From positions 70,275,719 through 70,339,718 of the forward strand of contig OY755046.1 of the NCBI GenBank assembly GCA_963576565.1: a stretch of 64,000 bases of DNA, in the 5' to 3' direction. This DNA comes from Aspidapion aeneum. Lineage: Eukaryota > Arthropoda > Insecta > Coleoptera > Brentidae. Positions 13,531 to 24,194 of the stretch are shown piece after piece. Every line of letters starts with the position of its first letter. Position 1 is the stretch's first letter. Position numbers and translations under genes: made by a program. The notes below the pieces were generated by a model. The model was not told the origin of the DNA and ran no database searches. It saw only the letters and a program-made list of their open reading frames with translations.

Positions 13531-13533
<3 letters not shown>
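12259..13533. mobile_element. TA-flanked inverted-repeat element, CAGGGTGTCCC ends
   Basis: The left end is TA|CAGGGTGTCCCATAACTTAG and the right end is its near-complement, GGGACACCCTG|TA. The terminal repeats extend about 45 bases (through GGGGCCATAG and CAGGTGATA). The TA duplication suggests a Tc1/mariner-like or related MITE. No transposase was seen. A second, longer inverted repeat lies inside. Confidence 0.75.
12321..12760. repeat. Inner inverted repeat, arms about 88 bp
   Basis: The left arm 12321-12408 (AAGTCACAAGCTTTTATAAA to GCGATGGCCG) is repeated in inverse at 12671-12760 with few mismatches. The arms enclose about 260 bases. This would form a strong hairpin and may be a separate foldback element. 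Confidence 0.85.

Positions 13534-13570
<37 letters not shown>
13534..13570. repeat. (TA)n microsatellite
   Basis: A short TA run directly at the right target duplication of the CAGGGTGTCCC element. The 13571-13820 stretch that follows has no recognised feature. Confidence 0.9.
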
Positions 13571-13577
<7 letters not shown>

Positions 13578-13825
13578 ATCTTTATTATGTAGCGAAAAAC
13601 CACCAATACTACCAAAAGATGGCTAATAGGCTATTAACAACACACAAAGATAATAAACATGACATTTTTTATAGTATTTATTGTCAAAATCATCGATAGT
13701 TACTGTATCTCAGTAAGGAATGGCCATTAAAAAAAAAACGTTTAAATTCAACAAAACCACAAAAATTAATTTACGAAGGGGAGCTACTGGAATGTCAAAA
13801 TCAGACATATATATATTTATCGGTT

Positions 13826-14620
13826 TCACAACGTTCTACGTCTTCCGATATCCAATCTCCACTCGTTTCTGTTTGCCCATAATTCATCATCTAGGCCTTT
13901 TATTCTTATTTCACTGTCTATTCCTTCTCTCCAGCTTCTCCTTGGTCGTCCTCGTTTTCTTCGGCCAGTTGGTTTCGATTGTAGGATTTGTTTAGGTAGT
14001 CTTTCGTCATTCATTCTTTGTACATGTCCGTACCACACCGGTTGTTTTGTTCTTATATCATCCACTAAAGTACGTTCACCCACTGTCATAATTTCTCTTA
14101 TTCTTTGATTTGAAACTCTTTCTCTTTTTGATTTCCCTGCTGCTCTTCTCCAATAGTCCATCTCCGTAGCGGAAAGCATTTTTTCTGTTCTATCCTTGAT
14201 TGGCCATACTTCTGAGCCGTCTATAATAATACTTTTTACAATGGTGTTATATATAAGCTTTTTGTTATGTTTTGATATACTTTGGTCCCAAATTATTCCA
14301 TTTAATAAAGTTATTGCTTTTCTTCCTTGTACGTTTCGATCTTTTATAGCTTTGTCTAGTGTTCCGTCAGCTGTAATTTTTAGACCTAAGTATTTATACT
14401 CATCACAGGACTGAATTCGCTGTCCGGTATTTAAGATTAGATCCTGTTTCGTTCCACCGATACACATATACTCTGTCTTATTGAGATTAACCTCTAGTCC
14501 CCACTTATTGTACTCTTCTATTAGTTTTCGTGTCATATATTCGAGGTCGTCATAATCCTGAGCCACTACTATCTGATCATCGGCGAAACATAAAGTATAC
14601 AAGGTGGTTTCGTCCAACGG
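13826..14620 (-). pseudogene. LINE-B reverse transcriptase, C-terminal 263 codons open
   Basis: On the minus strand the frame begins LDETTLYTLCFADDQIVVAQ, which carries the catalytic FADD motif. It continues through EVNLNKTEYMCIGG, DEYKYLGLKITADGTLDKAI, DYWRRAAGKSKRERV and WYGHVQRMNDERLPKQIL to PTGRRKRGRPRRSW, ending GRRRTL at a stop. It is 5'-truncated: fingers and most of the palm are missing. A DGSEV in place of the YGSEV of the other copies is the main visible change. It is inert because most of the element is absent. Confidence 0.85.
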
Positions 14621-14913
14621 AATTCAGACAGACAGTGTATAAGAAATAAGAGTAAGTATTTAAAAAAAATAGTAGTGTTTAACATAAGATAACAAAAACT
14701 ATAAATATTTTGGGTAAGTTAAAATAACAGAAAATTTGATAGCTGTTACCTTTATTATTACTAAGAATAACGGCAACATTCAGGGCAAAAAATATAGATT
14801 TTGAAACACTAAAGATAATTTAGTAGTTTCACACTCCTTCAACTTTTTGTTTATTTATATTTGTTTATTTATTTGTTTTAGATTTATGGCTTTTATCAAA
14901 CCAAACTACCGAA
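14621..14913. other. AT-rich intronic DNA, nothing recognised
   Basis: No feature was recognised here. Confidence 0.45.
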
Positions 14914-15172
14914 TTTTAGTAAAACATTGTAATCACACTTTTGTAATGCTACAGAAACGGTATATGAACCTCATCTTACGATGTTGGTAAGAGAAATAAA
15001 TAAATAATGCCTGCGATACCGTTTGCTTTCTCATAAGTGGCGACATCTACTAATACAAAAGAAACTATCATAGTAAAAATAAAAGCAGGCAGATGAAATG
15101 AAAAACAGTACTCATGACCGTGACATAATTTGTCCCTCGGGTAGGGTCAATGCATATTGCATTTTTTCCGCC
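14914..15172. repeat. Family L interior, second copy without arms
   Basis: It matches, in reverse orientation, the interior of the long-armed element at 34041-34580. Shared words include CTGCGATACCGT, TGGTAAGAGAAAT, CATCTA and ATAATTTGTCCCTC. The inverted arms of that element are absent here. Confidence 0.7.
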
Positions 15173-15194
15173 TTCGCAACGTTTTATGTATATA

Positions 15195-15301
<107 letters not shown>

Positions 15302-15305
15302 TTAC

Positions 15306-15469
15306 CTGTAAACGTAGGGTCCCACTTCTTCAAATTTGAGCTTGGTCGCTTTTCCGCTCATGTATTCGTCTTTGTTGGTGATGTTCCAAAGGTACACCTT
15401 CAAAAATAACTGAACTGGAGGCTTGTGCCATAGCTCGTAGATTTCGCCGCCATCTCCGAATGTTAGTTT
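15306..15469 (-). CDS. Class B scavenger receptor, coding exon 3
   Basis: The exon is 164 bases in phase 0, preceded on the minus strand by TTTTTTGCAG and followed by GTAAATA. It encodes [20 protein letters not shown], then [20 protein letters not shown] and [10 protein letters not shown]. These are landmark CD36/SCARB sequences: the YELWxKPPVPLYxKxYxFNxTN block just after the first membrane segment, an N-glycosylation sequon (NIT), and the GPYVYRE motif that ends the region. There are no stops or frameshifts. It ends with two bases (AG) of the Arg codon completed in exon 4. Confidence 0.95.
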
Positions 15470-15514
15470 CTGCAAAAAATAATCGAAAATAACTAAACAG
15501 AATATTGATAATAA

Positions 15515-15706
15515 ATAATAAAATTATAGCAGACACAGATGAAGATATCACAATCAGAATAAACCAAGAAAAAATAGAATAATTAGAGGAAAATATTTGG
15601 GAGAAATTATTAAACTAAAAAAATAAAATCAGCTGAAATCAAGAGACGAGTTAGATTGTCCTGGGCAGCATTCGGTAAATTAAGGTACATATTAAAAAAT
15701 GCCCAA
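15515..15706 (+). pseudogene. LINE-A (RTE-like) fragment in intron 2
   Basis: It matches the middle of the 8.4-9.0 kb relic: AACCAAGAAAAAATAGAA, GAAATCAAGAGACGAGTTAG and GGGCAGCATTCGGTAAATTA. It occupies about half of the 392-bp intron, antisense to the host gene. Confidence 0.8.
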
Positions 15707-15845
15707 GGCCCCATGATCCCGTATTTTAGACTATTTTATTCCTAAAATATGTCAAAAATGCTTTAAAAAATTAAGGCTTCGGGGGTCTATGGCCCGAGCA
15801 AGAATCCTCCACCCCCCCCCCCTTCCCGACGGGTGCGCTCATGAT
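15707..15845. mobile_element. Family H MITE copy in intron 2
   Basis: It contains CCCCATGATCCCGTATTTTA, AATATGTCAAAAATG, a GGCTTCGGGGG block and a C run, ending GGGTGCGCTCATG. This is the family H pattern, next to the LINE-A fragment. Confidence 0.65.
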
Positions 15846-15861
15846 AACTATAATAACTTAC

Positions 15862-15953
15862 CCAATTGAAAAGCATTTTGTAGGGGTCCACCAAAAGAAT
15901 AAAAACTCCGGTGAAAATCGTCCCCAGTCCAAAGAACACATAGGCCAAGGCAC
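15862..15953 (-). CDS. Class B scavenger receptor, coding exon 2 (membrane segment)
   Basis: The exon is 92 bases, flanked on the minus strand by an ATTTCAG acceptor and a GTAAGTT donor. Its first two bases (GT) join the A left by exon 1 to give Ser. It then encodes ALAYVFFGLGTIFTGVFILL followed by VDPYKMLFNW. The hydrophobic run is the N-terminal transmembrane helix of CD36 proteins. The following VDPYKMLFNW and KLTF (next exon) match the conserved juxtamembrane start of the ectodomain in class B scavenger receptors. It ends in phase 0. Confidence 0.93.
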
Positions 15954-16012
15954 CTGAAATTAAAAAAATAAATAAATAAAAATTGAGAAAATTAAAAAAA
16001 AAATCTTATTTT

Positions 16013-16046
16013 CTGAAAAACACTAATTTTATTTATTACTTTCTAC

Positions 16047-16077
<31 letters not shown>

Positions 16078-18760
16078 CAAATGAATTAAAGAGTTTTTTA
16101 TACAATATTTACATTTGTAGATAGTAGTTTTTTTTGTTAACAAAGTACTAATGACCTGAAGGTTTGATAAAACCAAAATAGGTATAATTATCTAATAAAC
16201 AAGTGTTGTTACTAAGAATATGATTTTTTATTTGTTCTATTCACTAACTAATGAGCTAATTAGATGCAAACAATTTTTTTATATATTTTTGTTTTTGGCG
16301 AAAATTCCATTAAAGAAAAAACTGCGAAAAATCAGGATATGAACATTACCATATTTATTAGGTATTATTTTGTTTTTGTTTTTATTATTCTGTAACAGTC
16401 ATAAAACAACAAGTTTTGAGTTTGGTTATATCTCTGGATACAATTTATAGGTAGTATTTTTTTTTCTTACCATTTTTATTTTTGGAAAAACGCTAATTTT
16501 ATTTATTATTTTCTACTATATATATTAAACAAATGAATTAAAGGGTTTTTTATACAATATTTACATTTGTAGATAGTCGTTTTTTTGTTAACAAAGTACT
16601 AATGACCTGAAGGTTTGATAAAACCAAAATAGGTATAATTATCTAATAAACAAGTGTTGTTACTAAGAATATGATTTTTTATTTGTTCTATTCACTATTA
16701 ATGAGCTAATTAGACGCAAACAATTTTTTTTATATATTTTTGTTTTTGGCAAAAATTCCATTAAAGAAAAAACTGCGAAAAAGCAGGATATTTAGAACAT
16801 TACCATATTTATTAAGTATTATTTTGTTTTTGTTTTACTGCTTCTGTAACAGTCGTAAAAACAACAAGTTTTGAGTTTGGTTGTATCTCCGGATACAATT
16901 CATAGGTAGTATTTTTTTTTCTTACCATTTTTATTTTTGGAAAAACGCTAATTTTATTTATTATTTTCTACTATATATATTAAACAAATGAATTAAAGAC
17001 TTTTTTATACAATATTTACATTTGTAGATAGTAGTTTTTTTGTTAACAAAGTACTAATGACCTGAAGGTTTGATAAAACCAAAATAGGTATAATTATTTA
17101 CTAAACAAGTGTTCTTACTAACAAAATCATTTTTTATTTGTTCTGTTCACTATTAATGAGCTAATTAGGCGTAAACAATTTTTTTTATAAAATTTTGTTT
17201 TTACAAAAATTCCATTAAAGAAAAAACTGCGAAAAATCAGGATATTTATAACATTACCATATTTATTAGGTGTTATTTTGTTTTTGTTTTTATTATTCTG
17301 TAACAGTCATGAAAACGACAAGTTTTGAGTTTGGTTATATCTCTGGATACAATTCATAGGTAGTATTTTTTTTCTTACCATTTTTATTTTTGGAAAAACG
17401 CTAATTTTATTTATTACTTTCTACTATATATATTAAACAAATGAATTAAAGACTTTTTTATACAATATTTACATTTGTAGATAGTAGTTTTTTTTTTGTT
17501 AACAAAGTACTAATGACCTGAAGGTTTGATAAAACCAAAATAGGTATAATTATTTACTAAACAAGTGTTCTTACTAACAAAATCATTTTTTATTTGTTCT
17601 GTTCACTATTAATGAGCTAATTAGGCGTAAACAATTTTTTTTTATATATTTTTGTTTTTACAAAAATTCCATTAAAGAAAAAACTGCGAAAAATCAGGAT
17701 ATTTATAACATTACCATATTTATTAGGTGTTATTTTGTTTTTGTTTTTATTATTCTGTAACAGTCATAAAAACGACAAGTTTTGAGTTTGGTTATATCTC
17801 TGGATACAATTCATAGGTAGTATTTTATTTTCTTACCATTTTTATTTTTGTAAAAACGCTAATTTTATTTATTACTTTCTACTATATATATTAAACAAAT
17901 GAATTAAAGACCTTTTTATACAATATTTACATTTGTAGGTAGCAGTTTTTTTTGTTAACAAGGTACTAATGACCTGAAGGTTTGATAAAACCAGAATAGG
18001 TAGGTATAATTATTTACTAAACAAGTGTTCTTACTAACAAAATCATTTTTTATTTGTTCTGTTCACTACTAATGAGCTAATTAGGCGTAAACAATTTTTT
18101 TTATATGATTTTGTTTTTACAAAAATTCCATAACAGAAAAAACTGCGAAAAATCAGGATATTTATAACATTACCATATTTATTAGGTGTTATTTTGTTTT
18201 TGTTTTTATTATTCTGTAACAGTCATAAAAACGACAAGTTTTGAGTTTGGTTATATCTCTGGATACAATTCATAGGTAGTATTTTATTTTCTTACCATTT
18301 TTATTTTTGTAAAAACGCTAATTTTATTTATTACTTTCTACTATATATATTAAACAAATGAATTAAAGACCTTTTTATACAATATTTACATTTGTAGGTA
18401 GCAGTTTTTTTTGTTAACAAGGTACTAATGACCTGAAGGTTTGATAAAACCAGAATAGGTAGGTATAATTATTTACTAAACAAGTGTTCTTACTAACAAA
18501 ATCATTTTTTATTTGTTCTGTTCACTATTAATGAGCTAATTAGGAGTAAACAATTTTTTTTTATATATTTTTGTTTTTACAAAAATTCCATGAAAGAAAA
18601 AACTATGAAAAATCAGGATATTTATAATATTGCCATATTTATTAGGTGTTATTTTGTTTTTGTTTTTATTATTCTGTAACAGTCATAATAAACGACAAAT
18701 TTTGAGTTTGGTTATTTCTCCGAATACAATTCTTAGGTGGTATGTTTTTAAAAAAAGTCA
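16013..18760. repeat. Tandem array, about 455-bp unit, six copies
   Basis: The phrase GACCTGAAGGTTTGATAAAA recurs at 16153, 16604, 17059, 17515, 17971 and 18430, so the units are 451-459 bp. Copies 5 and 6 share private changes (GGTAGGTATAATTATTTACT and AAAGACCTTTTTATAC), and copies 3 and 4 share others, as expected from local duplication. No frame is conserved. The array lies in intron 1, just upstream of coding exon 2, and LINE-C is inserted at its far end. Confidence 0.95.
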
Positions 18761-18778
18761 TTATTGATCTTATATAAC

Positions 18779-19457
18779 GAGAAAGTTAAGGAAAGAATAC
18801 CAAAAGTGGGGGTTAACAGTAAACGTGGACAAGACACAGTACTTATGTATTGGAAACGTATCAAGTGAGTTGAGAACTAGACAATGGACAAACAATATCT
18901 CCATGCAATGAGTATGTATACTTGGGTGTCACATTTGATAAGACAGGAACAGACTGTAAAGAACTGGAAAAAAGAAAAGTAAAAGCAAAAAAGCTTATTG
19001 AAAGTCTTAATAGTATTTTATAGAGCAGATAGATAAAAAAATAATGTAACATTTAACATATATGAAACAAGGGTGAAAAGTACGCTGTTGTATGGAATAG
19101 AGACCTGCCGCGTAACAGAAAAATACAAAACAGAAATGGAAAGTGTCGAAATGGATGCAATAAGAAGATTAATGAGAATATCTCGAACAGATCACATAAG
19201 AAATGAGATCATAAAAGAAATAATGGGAATCGAGGGAAGCATAACAGATGTACAACGGATGAACGACGAAAGATTACCAAAGCAGGTCCTAGAATGGCAA
19301 CCAATAGGGCACAGAAAAAGAGGGCTTCCTAAACTAGAATGACAAGAGTCAATCCAAAAATCAATGAGGAAAAAAACCTGACAGAAAAAGATTGTCAGGA
19401 TCGAAGGAGGTGGAGAATAGGCGTCGGACAACGTAGAAAAACGTTCTAAACCGACAT
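18779..19457 (+). pseudogene. LINE-C 3' part
   Basis: It encodes, with stops and shifts, a KWGLTVNVDKTQYLCIGN-like stretch, YVYLGVTFDKTGTDCKELEK, STLLYGIETCRVTEKYKTEM and MNDERLPKQVLEWQPIGHRK, ending WRIGVGQRRKTF. The 3' end is followed by a short TAGTAGTAG tail. It is 5'-truncated after the catalytic motif and is inserted in the end of the 455-bp array. Confidence 0.85.
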
Positions 19458-19799
19458 AGTAGTAGTACAAATTCATAGGTGGTATGTTTTTTTTAGTTAT
19501 TATTGACATTATTTTAATAGGTTACAATAATAATAATTATAAATTATAAAAAACTAAATATAATTATTAGTAAGAAAACCTGCTTATTTGTGGTATGGTT
19601 TATTTATTGCAAGACATCTAATTGGCAGGTATGTTCGGAGAAAAACCGCATTTTTCTTGGGTAAAAATTTAAGAAATCAAGTAATTGTTTTTGTTGTTCA
19701 AAAAACCACCAATCATATAAAATGTCAAGATCAAAATAAATATTATATATTAAGGGAAATTAAAAAAAATTAAGGCATAAAGTAAGGAAGGTTATTAAT

Positions 19800-20077
19800 A
19801 GGGGTTTATTGGAATAAAGCCATGCAATGACCCTATTATTGCAGTATTTTGACAGATTTACATTGCAGGCTGACAGTTGATCTTTAAAAATTGACATACC
19901 AAAGTCAAATTTAAAACAAAGTAGTTTTTTATCTATAATTAAAATCGACAGTATTTATTTTAGTTCGTATAGTAAACCAAATCCTTATGATGAAAGATTA
20001 GCTGTCATATTCCAATGCAAAACTGTCAAAATACGGCCTGACACTATTATTCTATGGCTTTATTCCAATAAGTCCCT
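19800..20077. mobile_element. Family M1 MITE, copy c (both ends)
   Basis: The left end TTATTGGAATAAAGCCATGC and right end (reverse) AGGGACTTATTGGAATAAAG are inverted repeats. TTTTGACAG lies inside each. There is no coding capacity. This is the most complete M1 copy. Confidence 0.8.
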
Positions 20078-20137
20078 ATAATGACTGAGAAAAAGGCCAC
20101 AAATTAACAAAAGTGTTTAAAAAATTCGACACCATTT

Positions 20138-20277
20138 TTAGCTCACACATATACTATACTATAGTAGTGTGAGCTATGGTGATCCTAATTTTTTCGAGAA
20201 AAAAAAAGTTGCTCCGATTTCAAAAATTTTTATATATCTTTGCGTTTCAGATGATTTTGAAACTTTTTTGTTGCGCC

Positions 20278-20315
<38 letters not shown>

Positions 20316-20316
20316 A

Positions 20317-20351
<35 letters not shown>

Positions 20352-20915
20352 GTGTCTGTATGTCTGTCTGTAACGACCAACGCGCATAACTCAAAAACCG
20401 CTTGGCCTACTACCTAGGCTGGGTCTTGGGTCGAGATGGTCCCATTTAAAAATGAACAAAATCCACCGAACACAAACCAAATAAAAGGGTGGGGGTACAT
20501 TTCAAAAATTAGAGTTTATGTGAAAATATGGCGTGTGTGATATTAAACGAAAGGTAATTGAGTCTGCAGTTAAACAAAATACATTTTAATTTATTAAAAA
20601 AAAAAAGGGTGGGGGTATATTTTAAAAATTAGAGTTTAAGTGAAAATATAGCGTGTGTGATATCAAACGAAATGTAATTGAGTCCGGACTTTAACAAAAT
20701 ACATTTTAGTTTTTGTTTTTTTGTAAGGGTGGGGGTAGATTTCAAAAATTTGAGTTTAAGTCAAAACATGGCTTGTGTGGTATCAAACAAAAGGTAATTT
20801 AGTCTGGAGTTGAATAAAATATATTTCAGTTTTTAGTTATATTAGCTCACACGTACACTATAACTATAGTACCTAGTGTGAGCTTAGGGGCCCATATATT
20901 GGCAGAGTATTTTTT
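20138..20915 (+). mobile_element. Palindrome-ended CTGT element (HP), copy 2
   Basis: Both palindromic ends are intact: TAGCTCACACATATACTATA at the left and GTACACTATAACTATAGTAC with GTGTGAGCTTAGG at the right. The CTGT tract is about 70-90 bp, followed by three direct repeats with GGTGGGGGTA. HP copy 3 starts about 12 bases later in the same orientation. Confidence 0.85.
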
Positions 20916-20926
20916 AATGTATTGAT

Positions 20927-21513
20927 TTAGCTCACACATATACTATACTATAGTAGTGTGAGCTATGGTGATCCTAATTTTTTCGAAAAAAAAAAGTTGC
21001 TCCGATTTCAAAAATTTTTATATATCTTTGCGTTTCAGATGATTTTGAAACTTTTTTGTTGCGCCGTCTGTCTGTCTGTCTGTAACGACCAACGCGCATA
21101 ACTCAAAAACCGCTTGCCCAATTTAAATAAAATTTAGTATCTAGGCTAGGTCTTGGGTCGAGATGGTCCCATTTAAAAATGAACAAAATTCACCGAACGC
21201 AAGCCCAATAAAAGGGTGGGGGTAGATTTTAATAATTAGAGTTTAAGTGAAAATATGGCGTGTGTGATATCAAACGATAGGTAATTGGGTCTGGAGTTAA
21301 AAAAATACATTTTAGTTTTTTTTAAGGGTGGGGGTAGATTTTGAAAATTAGAGTTTAAGTCAAAACATGGCTTGTGTGGTATCAAACGAAAGGTAATTGA
21401 GTGTTGAGTTGAATAAAACATATTTCACATTTTAGTTATATTAGCTTACACGTACACTATAACTATAGTACCTAGTGTGAGCTTAGGTGTCCATAAATTG
21501 GCAGAGTATTTTA
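20927..21513 (+). mobile_element. Palindrome-ended CTGT element (HP), copy 3
   Basis: It has the same termini as copy 2, but only about five CTGT units and two internal direct repeats. It is head-to-tail with copy 2. It ends GGCAGAGTATTTTAATAGG. Confidence 0.85.
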
Positions 21514-22992
21514 ATAGGTATTGTTTTTGGATTTTTCTCAAACATTTTCGGAAAAAGTGCCTTGTATAAAACATAACCAATTTTCACTGTTATCAAATAG
21601 TAAAAAAAATGAAAATACGAAAACATGAGGAAGGAGTCCTTGCACATTAACATAGTTGTTATTGAAAAAATACCTAAATAAAATTATTTAAGAAAAAAAA
21701 AGAAAATAATTTAAATGCAGTTCCGCCACTTTTGCGCCCTTGATTTTGGTTTTACCCGTTCTCAAGACTCGACTTTGAAAAAAAAAACTAGATTTGTTGC
21801 ATTTTGGTTTTAATTACATTATTTGTGAATGAAAAAAAAGTATAATGACCACCAATTAGTAAAATTAAATATTACAAAAGATTTATTTTTTGCATAAATG
21901 TGTAAGTATAATTTTACACATTTGTTTCCAGGATTACTACTTCCCATCATGGGCGTATACAAAGGGGGGCTTGAGTGCTTTGCCCCCCCAAGGACCTTTA
22001 GACGCCACTACTAACTACAAGTCTAGATTTTGCTTGAAGTTTTAACTTATTTTTCCCGTGAGTGCAATAGTTTTTAATATTTATATAAATTGTTCATAAA
22101 TACCTTGGGATATAGGTCTTTTTTTTTTCATTGTAACAAAGACATTATTTCCACAGAAAGGTTACAAATAAATAAAAAGATATAATATTTTGGTTTAGAA
22201 ATGGTAGTCATATTTAAACCTCCAAATGTCACTAGGAGAAGTCCAATAAAAATGGTGTAAGTCATGTTACATGTTGTTTGTAGATAAGTAAGCGATGATT
22301 AAACCGATGTTCAATTGTTTTGATGGATGTGTAATTGAAAACTGATTCTGATATATCTTGGACTTTTTACAATATTTAAATATTGATACGTATTTAATAC
22401 GGTAATGCATCTACAGACATAGTTTTAAGTTATTTATATATTATTTAGCTCAAAAAATTTTTGTATATAAGTTTTATTATCAATCATGGATTATTTATAT
22501 TGTTTTTCGAACTTTAAACCACTCCTCAGGAGTGGTACTACAATTTGAGACTATTTTTAACGGGAATTCTACAACTGCACGGACTAAATTCCCAAAAAAT
22601 GACATTTTGTTACAAATTTTTTATGTGGTTTTTCTTTATTTCTAAAGTTAATTTGAATTTATATGCGAGAAACTCACGGAAATATGCTTACTATCATATT
22701 GCACATTAGGGTGGACCGAATCTTTGCAGTTATTTGACCTGTGAGTATTAAAAAAATACACTTAAACCGGTCGGTATCAAGTCTATAGACTTAATACTTA
22801 AACCTGGTCTAAAATGATGATTTTAAGGTCTTAGTAAATACTGGTGATTATGTTCATATTGTTTTTTTTTTCTTAAATTGGATAAAAGAAGAACCTTTAT
22901 AAATATGGGCAAGATATTTATTAACACGCAGTATAATGTTTTAATCTATTTAATTTTGAGAATTATTTTCTTTTTTTTAAAGATATAATTAA
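21514..22992. other. Intron 1 DNA, mostly unrecognised
   Basis: At about 21950-22010 there is a family H fragment (GGGCGTATACAAAGGGGGGC). The rest is AT-rich with no frame or repeat I could identify. A GGGTGGACCGAATC word at about 22709 resembles a transposon end, but I found no partner. Confidence 0.45.
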
Positions 22993-23131
22993 AATAGTAG
23001 TTTACCTAACTAGTGCGGAAAGTGCCTCTTTTCCGCACGCGATTGCAGATGGCCAAACGACGCGATAGCGGAGTTTGGCCAGCAATCAAGTGCGGAAAAG
23101 ACACTTTACGCACGAGTTAGGTACACTATTT
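22993..23131. repeat. Near-perfect 139-bp palindrome
   Basis: The left arm (CCTAACTAGTGCGGAAAGTG through TTTTCCGCAC, GATTGC, GGCCAAAC to GCGATAGCG) is mirrored by the right arm through TTTACGCACGAGTTAGG. Almost the whole segment pairs with itself. It would form a long hairpin in single-stranded DNA or RNA. Confidence 0.85.
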
Positions 23132-23722
23132 TTTCTATAAGCGTGAGGAAAAAACTAAAAATTAATCAGAAAATTATTTATATTCAAAACGTTTTAATCA
23201 AATCAATTATTATTATTCACATTCTAGCGGCTTCTAGAACTGACTGGGGTAGATCTTCGTCCGAAGAATCCATTGAAAATCTGATTTTTTTGTTTGAAAA
23301 ATTCAAAAGACGCTTGTTTTGACAGTTTGTTTGTACTTTGTTGCTATTGTGATTTAAGATGCCAAATCTAAAACCACTAGTGTTCATTGTTGTTTGACAT
23401 TGACAATGACGATATTTATACCGGGGAGGTTTAAAACTTATAATTTGAACCTATTTTACTGAAAACTTTATTTTATCGAAAATATTGAAAATATAGCAGA
23501 ATTTTAGTCAATTTGAATATTTTTAGGATATTTCGTGTGCTAGGAAAGATACAAATGTATTTTGAACGGTCTAAATGTTATAGAACACCTCAAAATCGTA
23601 ATAAATTTACTTTCCCGCACTAGTGCGGAAAAAATATTTTTCCGCACTAGTGCGGAAAAGTGGCACATTCCACACTAAAATGCGTGCGGAAAAGTGGACT
23701 TTTCCGCACGCTTATAGAAAAA
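23128..23722. mobile_element. Inverted-repeat element, TTTCTATAAGCGTG ends
   Basis: The left TTTTTTCTATAAGCGTGAGG is inverted at the right as CCGCACGCTTATAGAAAAAA. The right side also holds two 22-base palindromes built on CCGCACTAGTGCGG and the stem-like GTGCGGAAAAGTGGAC. Its left end overlaps the 139-bp palindrome, so the two may be one compound element. Confidence 0.6.
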
Positions 23723-24194
23723 AATATATCTTACATTATTTTATTTTCAGTGCATGTGACCGGATTCTTTTTAAAATCTGGTTTTGGTTTTTGCAATAAC
23801 ACAAATTTCGCAATTGAGAACAGAGAATATATTTTTTGTATATTTACATATACATAATATGTATATCCGCATTGAAGAACTTGACCTCTCTTCCAAAGTC
23901 AAGTTTATTTTTAAAAAAAGTTTTACTTTTTCGATATGCTATCCCCTAAAAATCTTTAATTAACTTTTTTCCAAACTTCAATCCAAAAACTGTTTTGACA
24001 TCTATACACGGTATTTCACGAACATCGAAACAGAGGCCTTTTTGGGTATTTGAGTGCAAATTTGGAGAAACGCTCGGACACGTCGATTTTTTTTTGGGAG
24101 AGGGACTTTTTAATTCTTGAAATTTTTGTAGCATGAACCCCCTTCGAGGGGTATACTTTACCCCTATATTTTGAATAGGGAAAGTGGGTCTACT
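23723..24194. other. Intron 1 DNA, nothing recognised
   Basis: There is a stretch with a T run and CCCCTTCGAGGGGTATAC at about 24140-24160 that could be a repeat end. No partner was found in the window. Confidence 0.4.

Noticed and set aside
14914..15172. Conserved block considered as a host exon because of a CTTACC-like word
   Set aside because: It recurs at 34.2-34.4 kb inside an inverted-repeat element and has no open frame.
15330..15551. 73-codon frame over coding exon 3
   Set aside because: It is in a different reading frame from the CD36-like exon, which is defined by splice sites and homology.
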